Assembly (NCBI GenBank): GCA_963971425.1
Contig: OZ020517.1
Span: forward strand, 12,898,501 to 12,962,500
DNA length: 64,000 bases
From: Bryoerythrophyllum caledonicum
Taxonomy: Eukaryota; Streptophyta; Bryopsida; Pottiales; Pottiaceae
Reading direction: 5' to 3'
Shown: positions 37,296 through 51,345 of the stretch, piece by piece
Layout of the letters: every line of letters starts with the position of its first letter
Numbering within the stretch: position 1 is the stretch's first letter
Program-made: the position numbers and the translations under genes
Notes under the pieces: generated by a model
Told to the model about the DNA's origin: nothing
The model's database searches: none
Seen by the model: the letters and a program-made list of their open reading frames with translations, nothing else

Positions 37296-38370
37296 GTCCT
37301 ACCTTGGGGGCCAATGGAGAAGTGCACTTGTTGGTTAAGAATTTGAGCATGGTTATTTGAAGCAAGGGATGGCATGCGGGAGAAGATGAAAGTCAAAAGA
37401 GTTTTTTTCAAAAGTATAGAGGATAGAGACTCCACATGTGACCTTAAATTGTGGAGTTGATTAAGTTGAACGAAATTAAATTGTGGAAGGAAAAGGCTTG
37501 GGCGACATAAAGATATTGGACGGGTAATAATGTTGGACGGGTAATAATGATGGAGGGCGAAATTTGGGGACAGAGACTATGGGGCACCATTCTTTGCCAC
37601 CTTAACAACATTTCACAAATAGCATTAACGTGCATTGTTCCTCATGCACCTTGGCCCACGAAATACGCACAGTCAAGTTCCTTACATTGCAAATAATTAT
37701 GTTTTCATATCTCATATTGCATTGTGGTTTAGAAAAGGACACATGGTCCAAAAAAGATGTTCTTTTTGTATGACTAAAGTTGACCACCTTATTAAATGAA
37801 GACTTTAAGGAAAACTCTAATCTTAAGAAGTCTTGACCGGCCGTAGTGTGACCATTTAGAGAAGTGTACTAGATAACTTCATCAAGCCAAGAAGTTCATG
37901 GAGAACTTCACCAAATGGTCATGGGTAATTATAGTAGAAATTTTACCCCCAAAAATGACCATTGTATTGGACTTTTTAAAGAAAATATATTGATCAAAAA
38001 GCTAAAAATGTAATGCCAATGTTTTGAACTGTCCAGCAAACCAATATTTTTTGAGAATACTCCATCTTGTATTACATCTAAAATTTGATTCAAATGTAGG
38101 AACCTATATTTATCTTGAGATTTCTCAAGAATAAGATATATTTGGGCCTACAAATATATCTTAAGGAAGTTTGTCCATCTCAATTTTAAATAAAATACGC
38201 AAGTCACATAAATTAGATGCAAGTGACTTCATTTTATTTATGTGTTATTAAAAATACTTCTATTTTGATAGTGGTCAAGGTTAAATGATTGAATAAATTA
38301 TTAAAAATTAATAATATAAGTAATTTATTTGTACTATCTAAATGTTAGTGAAAGTTTTTGTATGCGGAAA
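37296..38370. other. Repeat-derived DNA, no gene supported
   Basis: The stretch contains a short doubled GGACGGGTAATAATG near 37518-37550 and, from about 38090, sequence related to 44735-44810 (TTTGTCCATCTCAATTTTAA and AAAATACGCAAGT). No coding signal was found. Confidence 0.4.
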
Positions 38371-41300
38371 GATCTACATGATGTCTCAATATAGTTGGAA
38401 ATGACTTAGTAAAAACTCATGTAAAAATTCTTTTATTCTTGAAAAACATAATTATATATGTTGAACTATATAATTTACAAGTGTAATATTGGCAATTGGA
38501 AATTTTGATTGGAAATGCTTTGAAATTGTTTTTTTTTTCAAAAAAGAATAAGTAAATGAAAAATAAGATTAGATGTGCTATTTAAAAACATTTTTACGTC
38601 TAAATATATTAAAGAAAATCAAAATTTGATGATTCATAAAGAAAAAAAATGAAAAACATCCAATACAATTAAATTTTTTAAGATAACATATTTGAATATT
38701 ATCAAAATGGTTTTCAGAATAGATTAAATCAATATCAATAGAGAATGATTTTTATTGAAAAATTGGTTTATCACATAATTTATAAAGATTGTTATTAATG
38801 ATTTGTAGCTTCAAAGAATATTTAGAAACTATAGATAAAAGGATGCCTCTATGACATATTGCTTACCTAAAAGAGACTTATGACCATATGAAGAGATAAA
38901 AGACAAGTGATGATATAATTTCTTTTTAAATTGCATCAAAGACAAGTACTTTTTAATTGCAAAAGACTTATATTGACAATTCAACAATTATGAAATGGAA
39001 AGTATGAATGATTCCAAAATATAAATAGGCATTAATAGTAACAACTCTTAATGGAAGAAAATAAAAAGACATTTAAATCTAATCAAACAACATGCATGAG
39101 AATCTTCACTATTATCACAATGGATCCAATTGTTATTTTAACACCCTTTTGTGATTCTTTTCTGATTTTCATTGATGTCCATGATTAAATTTCTATGATT
39201 TTAATAATTTTCTTGACTAAGCCTTGGGTACTTCAAATTGGTTTTGTAAAATTATGTTGAATTCTCTAAATTCATCCTTGTGTAAATTTTTTGATGTAGT
39301 ATTCGGCTTGGCCTTTTCGAGATAGTGATGATTTTCCTAATACAACATTTGTGTGATTTACATGTTTTTTATGTGATTTAATGATCTTTATAATTCAACT
39401 TGTGCAATTTTGATGATTTCTCTTACTTGACCTTGGATATGATTTTGACACTCTTGACTTTTTGCCCACATTAATTTTATTGACCAATTTAAAACTTAGT
39501 CTTTGTTATCTTTTACCATTTTAAGCTCAATAATTGTTTTCTTTTACTATCCATGACTCAACTTCCCATATTTTGTTGATTTATTTTCTTCAACTCACCT
39601 TCTATATGTTTTTGAGTCTCTTGACTTGTCTTGGCTTTTGTGATCTTAGTTTATTTATGTTACTCAATCTTTATATCATGTCAACTCTTTTATCTCCTAC
39701 TTTGTTGTCTTTTCCATCCATGACTCAACTTTGGCCTTTTCATAATTTGGATGGTTTTTGTAGCCCAACCTCTAGTAATTTGGGCTCCTTTGCCTCCATT
39801 CATGACATTGTCCATATTATGTGATTTTGATGAAATTTTCTTCTATCAATTTGTGAATAATTTTGACATTCTTGACTTGTTGTCTACATTTTTTTCCTTT
39901 ACACTTTCTAATTGGTGTACATCACTCACTTTGTTCTCCTTTGTCCTTTATCAGACTTAACCCAAGCCTTTGCATCTTTATGATTTGATGATATTTGAGG
40001 ATGAGCTTCTCCATCATTCAGTCCTTTTGTCTTCAACCTTGTTCTTTTCTATCATCTGTAACTTTGTCTCCTATGTTTTTCTCTATATCATCTTTGACTT
40101 GACCTTTGTAATTTGGATGATTCCTCTAATGGGCCTATGTACGATTTCAACTTTCTTGACTTGTTACCTACTTTGTTCTTGTTTATCTTCTCCAATCAAT
40201 GAACATCATATACTTTGCCCTCTTGTGCTACTAAAAGACAAAAACGCTAGCTTTATCCCACCAACCTCCACCGTCCTTCCTCCAAGGTGTCTTCAAACAT
40301 TCAAAGGGCAAACAAAGTCCAGTTGCACTTCAAAATTTCAACTGGTAAAAAGCAACATCATGAATCAACGTAGAATTCCTTCCCTCAAATTCATGCCATG
40401 AACAACAAGCCAACTACTAAACTTTGCCCCATCAAAGCATCTATCATTGGCCCCTTCCAAAAAAATTATCTTAAAATGCACTTCAAAAATTAAATTATTA
40501 AAATTGCACCTTTTTATAAAAAAACATGTCTTGATGCATATGTATACCCAATTGTTTAACTTACACCAAAATCATCCAAAGATAGTATGTTGCTATTCTC
40601 TAATCTTCTTCTAGTCTTATTTTATTAAAAATTAGACATATGTGAAGTGAACATTTTTACAGGATTATTGATGATTTTTTAACATTTTTCCACTTGATTG
40701 TATACAAAAATGCTTCAAAAATCATACAAATCCAAACGGACATTTTTTATGCGATGAAAGAGATTAACAACACAAAACAATGAAGAGTCTTTTATAAACA
40801 GATTGCAATAAAAGTTTAAGAGCAAAATCAAATTCCATCTGTTTAAAATACAACATAGTATTGTGTGGCATGGTATTTGAAGATATTCATTGTATTTTAA
40901 TGTATGTGATTTATTTTGCAATGTCTTCCTAGCTTTTCTAGGAGTCCTATAACTCCAAATTGTCCTGTCTCCATTCATGACATTGTCTCTGTGTGATTTT
41001 GATAATTTTTTAATCAATTATTGCATGATTTTGACACTCTTGATTTCTTGTCTACGTTTTTTCTCCTTTACCCTCTCGAATTGGTGTATGCCACTCACAT
41101 TGTTTTCCTTTGTCTTTTACCATCCTTGCTCCAAACCTTGCCTTCTTTTTTATTTTGATGATTTTTGTGCCTAAGTTTCTTCACAATTGAGAGTTCTTTG
41201 TCTTCTATGATGTTTCCTTCTATTATCTTAAACTCAACTTTTGTGATTTAGATGATTTCTCATAAGAGCTTCTATATGATTTCAACTTTCTTGACTTGTT

Positions 41301-44300
41301 GCTCACGTTGTTCTTGTTTACCTCCTTTAATCAATGCATGCCATTCTCTTTGCCCACTCTCGCCACGAAAAGACAAAAATTCTAGCTTTATTCCACCAAC
41401 CTCCACCAATCTCTACCGTCCTCCCTGGCAGTTGTCTTCAAACATTCAAGGGGCAAAGTAAGTACCGTAGCACTTTCAAATTTCAATATTTCTATAGAAG
41501 AAGGGCCATTAAGAATCAATGTACAATTCTTTCCCCTTAATTTACGCTATAAACAACAAGCCAACAACCAAATTGAACGCATCAAAGCATCTACAACTTG
41601 CCTCTCTAAAAAAATGTTTTAAAATGCACCTCAAAATGTAAATAAATAAAATTGCACCTTCCTTCCAAAAAGAACATGTTTTGATGTATACATGCATTGA
41701 ATCATTTACTATACACCACTAATCCAAATATAGTATGTTGCCACCGCTCTCCTCTTCAAAATCTTTACTATTTAAAAATCATAACACCAAAGAAAAATAT
41801 CCATTGTCAATCAAAACCAACCTTAAACCTTAAAATGAAAAGACAAACTATAAACATTATCATTGATCACTTGTAGCCAGAGAATTTTTAGAAAGGTTGC
41901 ATCCATTGCACATTGGTTACCAAAAATAAATTTATGACCATATGAACAAAGTAGTAACTAACGATGATATAAAGAAAAGTAACAAAGTTGCAACAAAGAC
42001 AAGTAATTTTTAATTTCAAAAAACTTATAATCACAATTCAACTATGCAGGAGACTTATATGACAATAATATCAACTATTATAAAAGAGACATTATGTGTA
42101 ACAAAAAATATAGATAGACTATAATAGTAATAATTATTGATGAAAGAAATAAAAGCTAATTAGACAATATATATGAGATTTTTTGATATCATATAAATGT
42201 TCCAATAGTTTTATTTACACCCATTCTATAATTTAGATTGATGTGGTTTTAATATGATTTTCATGATTTTCATGATTTTAATATGTTTTTCATGTTTAAT
42301 CCTTTATGTAATTTGAATGATTTCCTTGACTAAGCCTTGCATAATTTAAATATTTTTTGTAGTTTATAATGATTTTTCTAAATTGATCCATGTGTGATTT
42401 TGATGTGCTATTTGACTTGGCTTCTTTGTGGTGTTGATGATCAGCTTAATTTAGCATTTGTGTGATTTTAATGATGATTTGTATAAGTCAATCTGTAAAA
42501 TTTTGATGATGCCGTTGACTTGACTTTGGATGTGATTTTAACACTCTTGACTAGTTGCCCACATTGTTTTTTTACCATTTTAAATTCAATCTTTGTTATC
42601 TTTTATAGTTGATGACTCTAGCTTTGTTTTCTTTTACTATCCATGAGTCGGTTTTCCTAGTTCAATGATTTAGTTTCTCTAAATTACCTTCAAAAGTCTA
42701 AGATGATTTTGACTCTCTTGACTTGTCTTTCAAATGATTTTCCTTCACCATCTCTGATTCAATTTTGGTTGGATCTACTATCTAAATTTATCTTTTGTGA
42801 CTAAACCTTTATACCATTGTCAACTCTTTGACTTCCACCTTCCTCTCTTTTGCCATCCATTACTCAACCTCAACATCTTTATGATTTGGATAATTTTATT
42901 GCCCAACCACTAGATAATTTCTCTATCCATGACAATGTTTTCTCTATCTGATTTTGATGATTTCTTCAATGAATTTGTGCGTGATTTTGACACTCTTGCC
43001 TTGTTGTTTACGATATTTCATTTACCCTCTCTAATTAGTGTCCCTTCTGCACTTTGTTCTCCTTTGTTGTTTACAACCTATGTGATTTTGATGATTCTTC
43101 TAAAAAGTCTCTATATGATTTCAACTTTCTTGACTTGATGCCCACGTTGTTCTTGTTTACCTTTTCTTAGCAATGTATGTCATTTTCTTTGCCGCTTTTT
43201 GCCACTACTATGATAAAAGACTCTAGCTTTATTCCACCAACCTCCACCGTCCACCTTGTCCAAGACTTGTCGCCGGCATTGTTATTATTTACCTCCTTTG
43301 ATCAATGCACGTCATTATCTTCTGCGCCTACTACCTCTAAAAGACAAAAAACATAAGCTTTATCCCACCAACGTCCTACGTCCATCATATCTATTCAGTC
43401 CAACCTCGACATGTCCAACTTGTCCAATCTCACCTGTCCACCTTGTCCAATCTCCGCTTCTCTACCCTATCCAATCTCCACCTATCCACCTAGTCCAATC
43501 TCCATCTATCCACCCAGTCCAACCTCTACATGTCTGCTCTAAAAGCTATCATCAAGCATTCAAGTGGCAAACTTAGTTCAATAGCACTTTATAATATCAA
43601 CAATAGAAAGCACCATGAAAAATCCAAGAATGATGGCTTTCCCTTAATTCATGCCATAAACAACAAGCCAACAACCAAACTTTGCCCTATCAAAGCATCT
43701 AAAACTAGCATATCTCAAAACAATCTATCTAAAACTAGTATATCTCAAAACAATCTATCTAAAAATACACCCGAAAATTGAATAAATTGGACATTTCATC
43801 AAAAAAGAACATGTTCTAATATATATGTACAATTAATCATTTAATTTACACCAAAGACCTTAATAAAGTACGTTGTCACCCCTCTTCTTCAAAGTCTTAT
43901 TCTATTTGAAAAATTAGAATACTAAAGAAAAGTATCCCTTGCCAATAAAAACCAAACTAAATTAGTAAATTAAAAAAGACAAACTACAATTAATTTCAAC
44001 CTACTTTAATTAAAAATTCAATAAAGCATATACTACTATTCAAACAGCCGAAATCACCTCAAATTAACCCCAGAAGGACCAAGACATTCTTGAGGAATCT
44101 CTACTTCATTGATTAAAACTACCAAAATGAACTTTTTGAGAATGTAGATGTAAACATTTGTGAATTTTGGCTATACAAATTGAAAGATAATTGTAGTCAA
44201 AGTGAAAAAGTATGTCCCCAAAACACACACTTGGTCTTTTAGTTTGGTATATATCCAAACTAACACTACTACCTCAACCACCATGACCTACATAACACCC

Positions 44301-47300
44301 TTGTCTCACACCATCCTTCATCCCAAACAAGCCCAAAAACCACAAGAAAAGAAAAACATCTCAATTTCTTCAATCAATTTGTGCGTGATTTTGACACTCT
44401 TGACTTGTTGTCTAGGTTTTTTTCTTTTACCCTCTCTAATCGGTGTCCCTTCTGCACATTGTTCTCCTTTGTTGTTTACAACCTTTGTGATTTTGATGAT
44501 TCTTGTAAGAAGTCTCTATATGATTTCAACTTTCTTGACTTGATGCCCACGTTGTTCTTGTTTACCTTTTCTTAGCAATGTTAGTTATTTTCTTTGCCGC
44601 TTTTTGCCACTAAAAGATAAAAGACTTTTGCTCTTGAGCCATAGCTCACCTCTCCTTTCACCTTGTCACTCCTCCACTATGAGGTGACACCACCGCACAA
44701 TCATAGGGTGCCCATCTATACTTTCTAAGTAGAGTGGTATATCTTATGTAAGTTTATCCATCTTGATTAATATATAAAATACGCAAGTTGCATATATTGC
44801 ATGTTGGTGGTTTGAACTTATCCAAATTTTATATTGTTACCTTCTATGTTAAATATGAGTAGAGGTTTGATGTTTGTATAAGAGATAAAATATTTTCAAA
44901 TGGAAGTAATTTGTTTGCTCTATTCTAATGCAAGTGAATCTTTGTATGTCAAAGTTCTACTCTATGTCTCTATGTAAGAGGAAAGGACTTAGTTTATTAA
45001 AAAATTCTTTAAACAAATTCTTGAAACAAAATCTTTTATTCCCCACAAAGTTCATAATTGATGAATGTTCCATATACTTTACAAGTATATCATTCAAGAC
45101 AACTGGACGTTTTGATTGAAGATGCTCTTAAATTAATTTTTTCATCAAGACTTAATAAATGAATACTAAAATTAGATGTTTTGTTTTGAAATATTTTCCA
45201 TTAATATATTCTAAAGAAAATATTCTTTAATTATACAAAAAAGAGAATTAAATTTGAAAAACATCCAAAATGAATAAAAATTTAAATACTAATATGATAT
45301 AATACCACAAAAATATTGATATAGTTTATAATCATTTTAGAATCTGAAATCAACAAGGACAAAATATATATAAATTTTATTTTACCAAAATTAACAAAGA
45401 TGATCTCATAAATATATAGCAAATGGCAGTCTTTATAATGGAATGCATGTATCACAATGAACGTTTTGACTATGGTTTTTATCATAGAACCATATCAATA
45501 TAAATAGAGAGTGATTTTCTATGGTAATAATGGTTTATAAAAATAACTATGAACATTATTATAAATGATTTGTAGCTGAGAGAATCATTTTAAAAGATAA
45601 AGAAAGGATTGCATTTATTACATATTGGTTACCATGAAAGAGACTTCTGACCATATGAAGAGATGAAAGACAAATGATGATATAGAAATATTAAATAAGT
45701 CGCACGAAAGACAAGTATTTTAAATTGCATGGAACTTTTATTGACAATTCAACTATAATTAAAGGGACATTCAGAATGACTCAAAAAAATAGATAGCCTA
45801 ATACAATAAGAGTTGTTGATGGATGAAAGACAAGACAATGGATAAAAGAAAAGACAATTACAGCTAATTGGACAACAAACAAGCGATTTTTCTTTATCAT
45901 ATTAATGAATTCAATATTTTTACAAACGCCCTTTTTTGTGATCTTTCAAGATTTGATTACAATTTTGATTTATTTGATTCAACCTTTATGTAATTTGAAA
46001 AAATTCCTTGACTAAGCTTTGAGTAAATTAATTTTCTTTTGTAAAGTTATCACAAAATCTCTGAATTGTTCTTTGTGTGATTTCTCCAAATTGATCATTT
46101 TGATGTGGTGTTTCACTTCGCTACTTTGTGAACATTTGTATGAAGCAATTTTTTCTTAAACTCAACTTGTGTGATTTTAATAATAACTCTAACTTGACCT
46201 TGGCTATGACACTCTTGACTTATTGTCCACACTATTTTCTTTGACCATTTTAAACTTAAACTGTGTTCTCTTTCACCATTTTAAACCCAAAGTTTTGTTA
46301 TCTTTTACTATCCATCACTCCCCTTCCCCTAGTACGTCAATTACTTCTCTATAATCACCTTTTATAATATTTTGACTCAAATGACTTGTCTTTCAAATGA
46401 TTTTTTTAACACCTTCAATGCAACCTTGCCTTCTCTGATCTAAGTGATTGTAGAGGCACAACTTTTACATCATATCAATCCTTTTTTCTCCCACCTTGCT
46501 CTCTTTTGCCATTCATGACGCAACTTTGGTCTTTTATAAGTGTAAGCCACTTACTTTGATCTTGTTTGTCTATTCCCATCCTTGGCTCAAACCATTGCTC
46601 TGTTTATTATTTTGATGATTTTGATGGCTAAGTTTCTCCTCCATTGTTAGTAATTTGTCTTTTAGGTTGTCCACTTTCATCATCTCTAACTCAGCCTTTG
46701 TGATTTTGATGATTTTGTCAAACCAGCCAACTCAATATGTTGAGTCTTGATGGTGATTTTCTTGACTTGTTGCCCACGTTATCCTTGTTTACCTATGATC
46801 AATGCACGTCGGCCTCTTCACCGTCTTCATCCATGAAACGACAGAAGTACTCTAGCATCATTGTACCAACTCCACCATCAACCATGTCTTCCGGCAGCAA
46901 TTTCCACCCTCTACCTCTATACCTTGTCCAAGACTTGTCGCCCACGATAAATGCTCTAAAGACGTCTCTCTACCTTCTCTGATAAATGCTCGTCATTATC
47001 TTGGCTTTGTTCCACCAACCTCCACCGTCAACTTTGTCCACCTTACACCTGTCCACCATGTCCGAGACTTGTCGCCAATGGTGTTCTTTCTACCTTGTCG
47101 GATCAATGCTCGATACTATCTTCGCCACCTGCTGCCACTAAAAGACAAAAAATCTAGCTTCATTTCACCAATCTCCACCGTCAACTCTGTCTACCCTCCA
47201 CCTGTCCACCCAGTCCAAGACTTATCGCCCATGTTGTCATTTCTACCTACTCTTATCAATACACGTCATAATCTTTTTCCCTTGCTACCACTAAAAGGCA

Positions 47301-49150
47301 AAAAACTCCAAGTGTATCCCACCAACTTCCACCATCCACCATGTCCACCCTCCACATGTAGACTTTGAAAATTGTCTTCAAACATTCAAAAGGCAAATTT
47401 AGCTTGTCGCACTTAAAAGTGAAAACAAAAGAAAGCACCATTAAATGACACCATAAACAACAAGCCCACAACCAATCTTTGCCCCTACAAAGTATGTACT
47501 ACTGGCAAAAACATTTTATCTCAAAATACACCCCTTAAAATTAAATAAACAATAGTACCTTTCTTCTAGAGGGACATGTTTCCAAGTATACATTCAATTT
47601 ACTGCCTATTTTACACCCATCACCTAAATGTAGTATGTTGCCACCGCTCTTCTCTTCTAATCTTCTCCAATCTTAAGAAGATCGTGATACCAAAAAAAAT
47701 ATCCATTGTCAATTAAAACCATCTGTAAACCTTTAAAATGGACAAGTCAAATTACAGTCAATAAAAACTCAAACAAATTCAAAATAATATACGACTAACG
47801 ATATTATTACACCTCCCCCAAATCACCTCAAAATACTTGTTAAGGACCAAAGGTATCTAAAGAGAATCGCTACTCCATTGATTAAAAAGACTACCAAGGT
47901 AAACTTTTCCATGATGAAACGGTACAATCTTCTTCTAATCTTACATGCAATGATATGATATAAAATTGGTGAATTGTGACCATATCAAAAGAAATATGAT
48001 CCCATTCAAAGTGAAAAAATATATCCTCCAAAAAGCCACTTGGTCCTCCACTAGCTAAACATTTATCCAAAGTGACACAACTACCTATACCACCAAGACC
48101 TACACAACCTTGGTTCACACTAACCTCCATCCCAAACAAGCCCAAAAACCACCAAAGGAAAAAAGAAAAAAGAAAAAACAACTGGAGCCCTCAAACTGAA
48201 ACCCCAAAAACCCGTTCCCAAATCCAACCTCCAAAGTCATCGTTACCATACACAATATGCATGAGATTGTTTGAAATAATATCAAAAGATCCAATAGTTA
48301 TATGAACACCCTTTCTATATAAAACATTGTGATTTTGATATGATTTTAATGATATCTATTATTAGATCTTATGTAATTTTAATGATTTCCTTGACTAAGA
48401 CTAAGAATTTTTTTTGATTGTTTTGAGGAATTACAGTCATTTCTCCAAATTGATCCTTGTGTCATTTGATGTGGTATTTGACTTGGCATCTTTGTGATAA
48501 TGATGGTTTCTTTACTTAAGCATTTTTGTGATAATAATGCTCAATCTTTGTTTTCTTTTACTATCCATGACTCAGCTTCCTTGGTTCAATGATTCAATAT
48601 CTCTAACTAACCTTCTATTTGAATTTTACTCTCTTAACTTGTCTTTCACATTATTTTCATTTTCCATTTCTAATTCGATCTTGGCTTCTACAATTCTGGT
48701 CATTTTTGTTACTCAACTTTGTGTCATGTCAACTCTTTTATGACCCACCTTACGCTCTTTTCCCTCCATAACTCAGCCTTGGCATCTTCATCATGTAAAA
48801 GACTTTTTGTGGCCCAACCTCTTGGTGATTTTGACTCATTTGTCTCCATCCATGACATCCTCTCCATGTAATTTTGATGATTTCTTCAATCTAATTGTGC
48901 ATGATTTTGACACTCTTGACTTGTTGACTACATTTTTTTTTATCCTCTCCAAATGGTGTACACCACTCACTTTGTCTTTCTTTGTCTTTTACCATCATTG
49001 ACTCAAACCTTTGCGTCTTCAAGATTTTGATGTTTTTGTGCCTTGAACTTCTCCACCATTAATAGTCCTTTGTCGCCCAAGTTGTTATCTTTTATCATCT
49101 CTGACTCTGCCTTTGAGATCTTGATAACTCATTTGATCAACCTTTGGACA
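38370..49150. repeat. Degenerate array of large repeat units (about 2.4-3.7 kb), at least four copies
   Basis: The same succession of segments recurs. First come A-rich pieces with GATTTGTAGC, then TGACCATATGAAGAGAT and GACAAGTA...TTAATTGC (near 38810-38990, 41870-42020 and 45575-45740). Next is a CCAATAGTT...ACACCC junction (about 39120, 42200, 45910 and 48290). Long T-rich DNA follows with many TGATTTTGATGATTT, CACTCTTGACTTGTTG and CCCACGTTGTTCTTGTTTACC pieces. A C/A-rich end carries CACTAAAAGACAAAAA, CCACCAACCTCCACCGTC and CTTCAAACATTCAA. Within the T-rich half, shorter diverged subunits of roughly 75-110 bp repeat around a core CCATCCATGACTCAACCTTT. All open frames in it are short. No reverse transcriptase, integrase or transposase frame is visible, so the repeat class is unknown. 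Confidence 0.7.
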
Positions 49151-51345
49151 ATTTCAACTTTTTTGACTTCTTGCCCACGTTGTTCTTGTTTACCTTCTCC
49201 AATCAATGCACGTCATTTTCTTTGCCCTCCTTCAGCCACTAAAAGACAAGAACTTCAACTTTATCCCACCAACCTCCACCTACTCCTTAACCCCTGTCTT
49301 TAGACATTCAAGGGACAAAGTGAGTCCCATCGCAAAGACAAGAACTTCAACTTTATCCCACCAACCTCCACCTACTCCTTAACCCTTGTCTTTAGACATT
49401 CAAGGGACAAAGTGAGTCCCATCACAGGTTGATCTTGTTTATCTTCTCTAATCAATGCACCTCATTTTCTTTGCCGTCCTTCAACCACTAAAAGACAAAA
49501 ACTTCAACTTTATTCCCCAACCTCCACCATCCTCCTTGACACAAGTCTTTAGGCATTTAAGGGACAAACCGAGTCTCATCACACGTTGTTCTTGTTTACC
49601 TTCTCTACTCAATGCAAGTCATTTTCTTTGCCCTCCTTCAACCATTAAAAGACAAAAACTTCAACTTTATCCCACCAACCTCCACGTGATCGTCCTCCTT
49701 GACACCTGTCTTTAGACATTCATGGGACAAAGTGAGTCCCATCGCAGATTGATGTTCTTATTTACCTTCTCAAATCAATGCACGTCATTTCCTTTGCCCT
49801 GCATAAGCCACTAAAAGACAAAAACTTCAACATTATCCCACCAACCTCCACCGTCCTCCTTGACACCTGTCTTTAGACGTTCATGGGACAAAGTGAGTCC
49901 CATCGCAGGTTGATCTTGTTTACCTTCTCTAATCAATGCACGTCATTTTCCTTGCCCTCCTTAAACCACTAAAAGACAAAAACTTCAACTTTATCCCACC
50001 AACCTCCACGTGATCGTCCTCCTTGACACCTGTCTTTAGACATTCATGGGACAAAGTGAGTCCCTTTGCTTGTTGTTCTTATTTACCTTCTCAAATCAAT
50101 GCACGTCATTTCCTTTGCCCTGCATAAGCCACTAAAAGACAAAAACTTCAACATTATCCCACCAACCTCCACCGTCCTCCTTGACACCTGTCTTTAGACG
50201 TTCATGGGACAAAGTGAGTCCCATCGCAGGTTGATCTTGTTTACCTTCTCTAATCAATGCACGTCATTTTCCTTGCCCTCCTTAAACCACTAAAAGACAA
50301 AAACTTCAACTTTATCCCACCAACCTCCACGTGATCGTCCTCCTTGACACCTGACTTTAGACATTCATGGGACAAAGTGAGTCCCATCGCAGGTTGATCT
50401 TGTTTACCTTCTCTAATCAATGCACGTCATTTCCTTTGCCTTGCATAACCCACTAAAAGACAAAAACTTCAACATTATCCCACCAACCTCCACCGTCCTC
50501 TTTGACACGTGTCTTTAGACGTTCATGGGACAAAGTGAGCCCCATTGTTTGTTGTTCTTGTTTACCTTCTCTAATCAATGCACGTCAATTTCCTTGCCCT
50601 CCAGAAACCACTAAAAGACAAATACTTCAACTTTATTCCCCAACCTCCACCGTTCTCCTTGACACCTGTCTTTAGACATTCAAGGGACACAGTGATTCCC
50701 ATCGCACGTTGTTCTTGTTTACCTTCTGTACTCAATGTAGGTCATTTCCTTTGCCTTGCATAACCCACTAAAAGACAAAAACTTCAACCTTATCCCACCA
50801 ACCTCCACCGTTCCCTTGACACGTGTCTTTAGACGTTCATGGGACAAAGTGAGTCCTATTGCTTGTTGTTCTTATTTACCTTCTCTAATCAATGCATGTC
50901 ATTTCCTTTGCCCTTCATAAGCCACCAAAAGACAAAAACGTCAACTTTATCCCACCAACCTCCACTGTCCTCGTTGTGACTTGTCTTAAGAGGTTCACGG
51001 GACAAAGTGAGTTCCATCGCAGGTTGATCTTGTTTACCTTCTCTAATCAACGCATGTCATTTTCCTTGCCCTCAATAAGACACTAAAAGACAAAAACTTC
51101 AACTTTATCCCACCAACCTCCACCGTCCTCCTTGACACCTGTCTTTAGACGTTCATGGAACAAAGTAAGTCCCATCGCGGGTTGATCTTGTTTACCTTCT
51201 CTAATCAATGCACGTCATTAACCTTGCCCTCCATAAGCCACTAGAAGACAAAAACTTCAACATTATCCCACCAACCTTCACCCTCCTCCTTGACACCTGT
51301 CTTCAGACATTCAAGGGACAATCTGAGTCCCATCGCACTATAAGT
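49150..51345. repeat. Satellite-like tandem array, unit about 160 bp, about 13 copies, with a 320-bp higher-order period
   Basis: Units begin at (GTTGTTCTTGTTTACC or GTTGATCTTGTTTACC) near 49178, 49430, 49584, 49754, 49910, 50074, 50230, 50392, 50550, 50707, 50865, 51026 and 51181. Each carries CAATGCACGTCATTTTC, CACTAAAAGACAAAAACTTC, CCCACCAACCTCCACCGTCC and CTTTAGACATTCATGGGACA. A pair of adjacent units at about 49754-50073 is repeated almost exactly at 50074-50390, an offset of 320 bp, which shows a recent dimer duplication. An extra 93-bp fragment is duplicated at about 49333-49425. The unit is the C/A-rich end of the large repeat described upstream, amplified locally. Confidence 0.9.
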
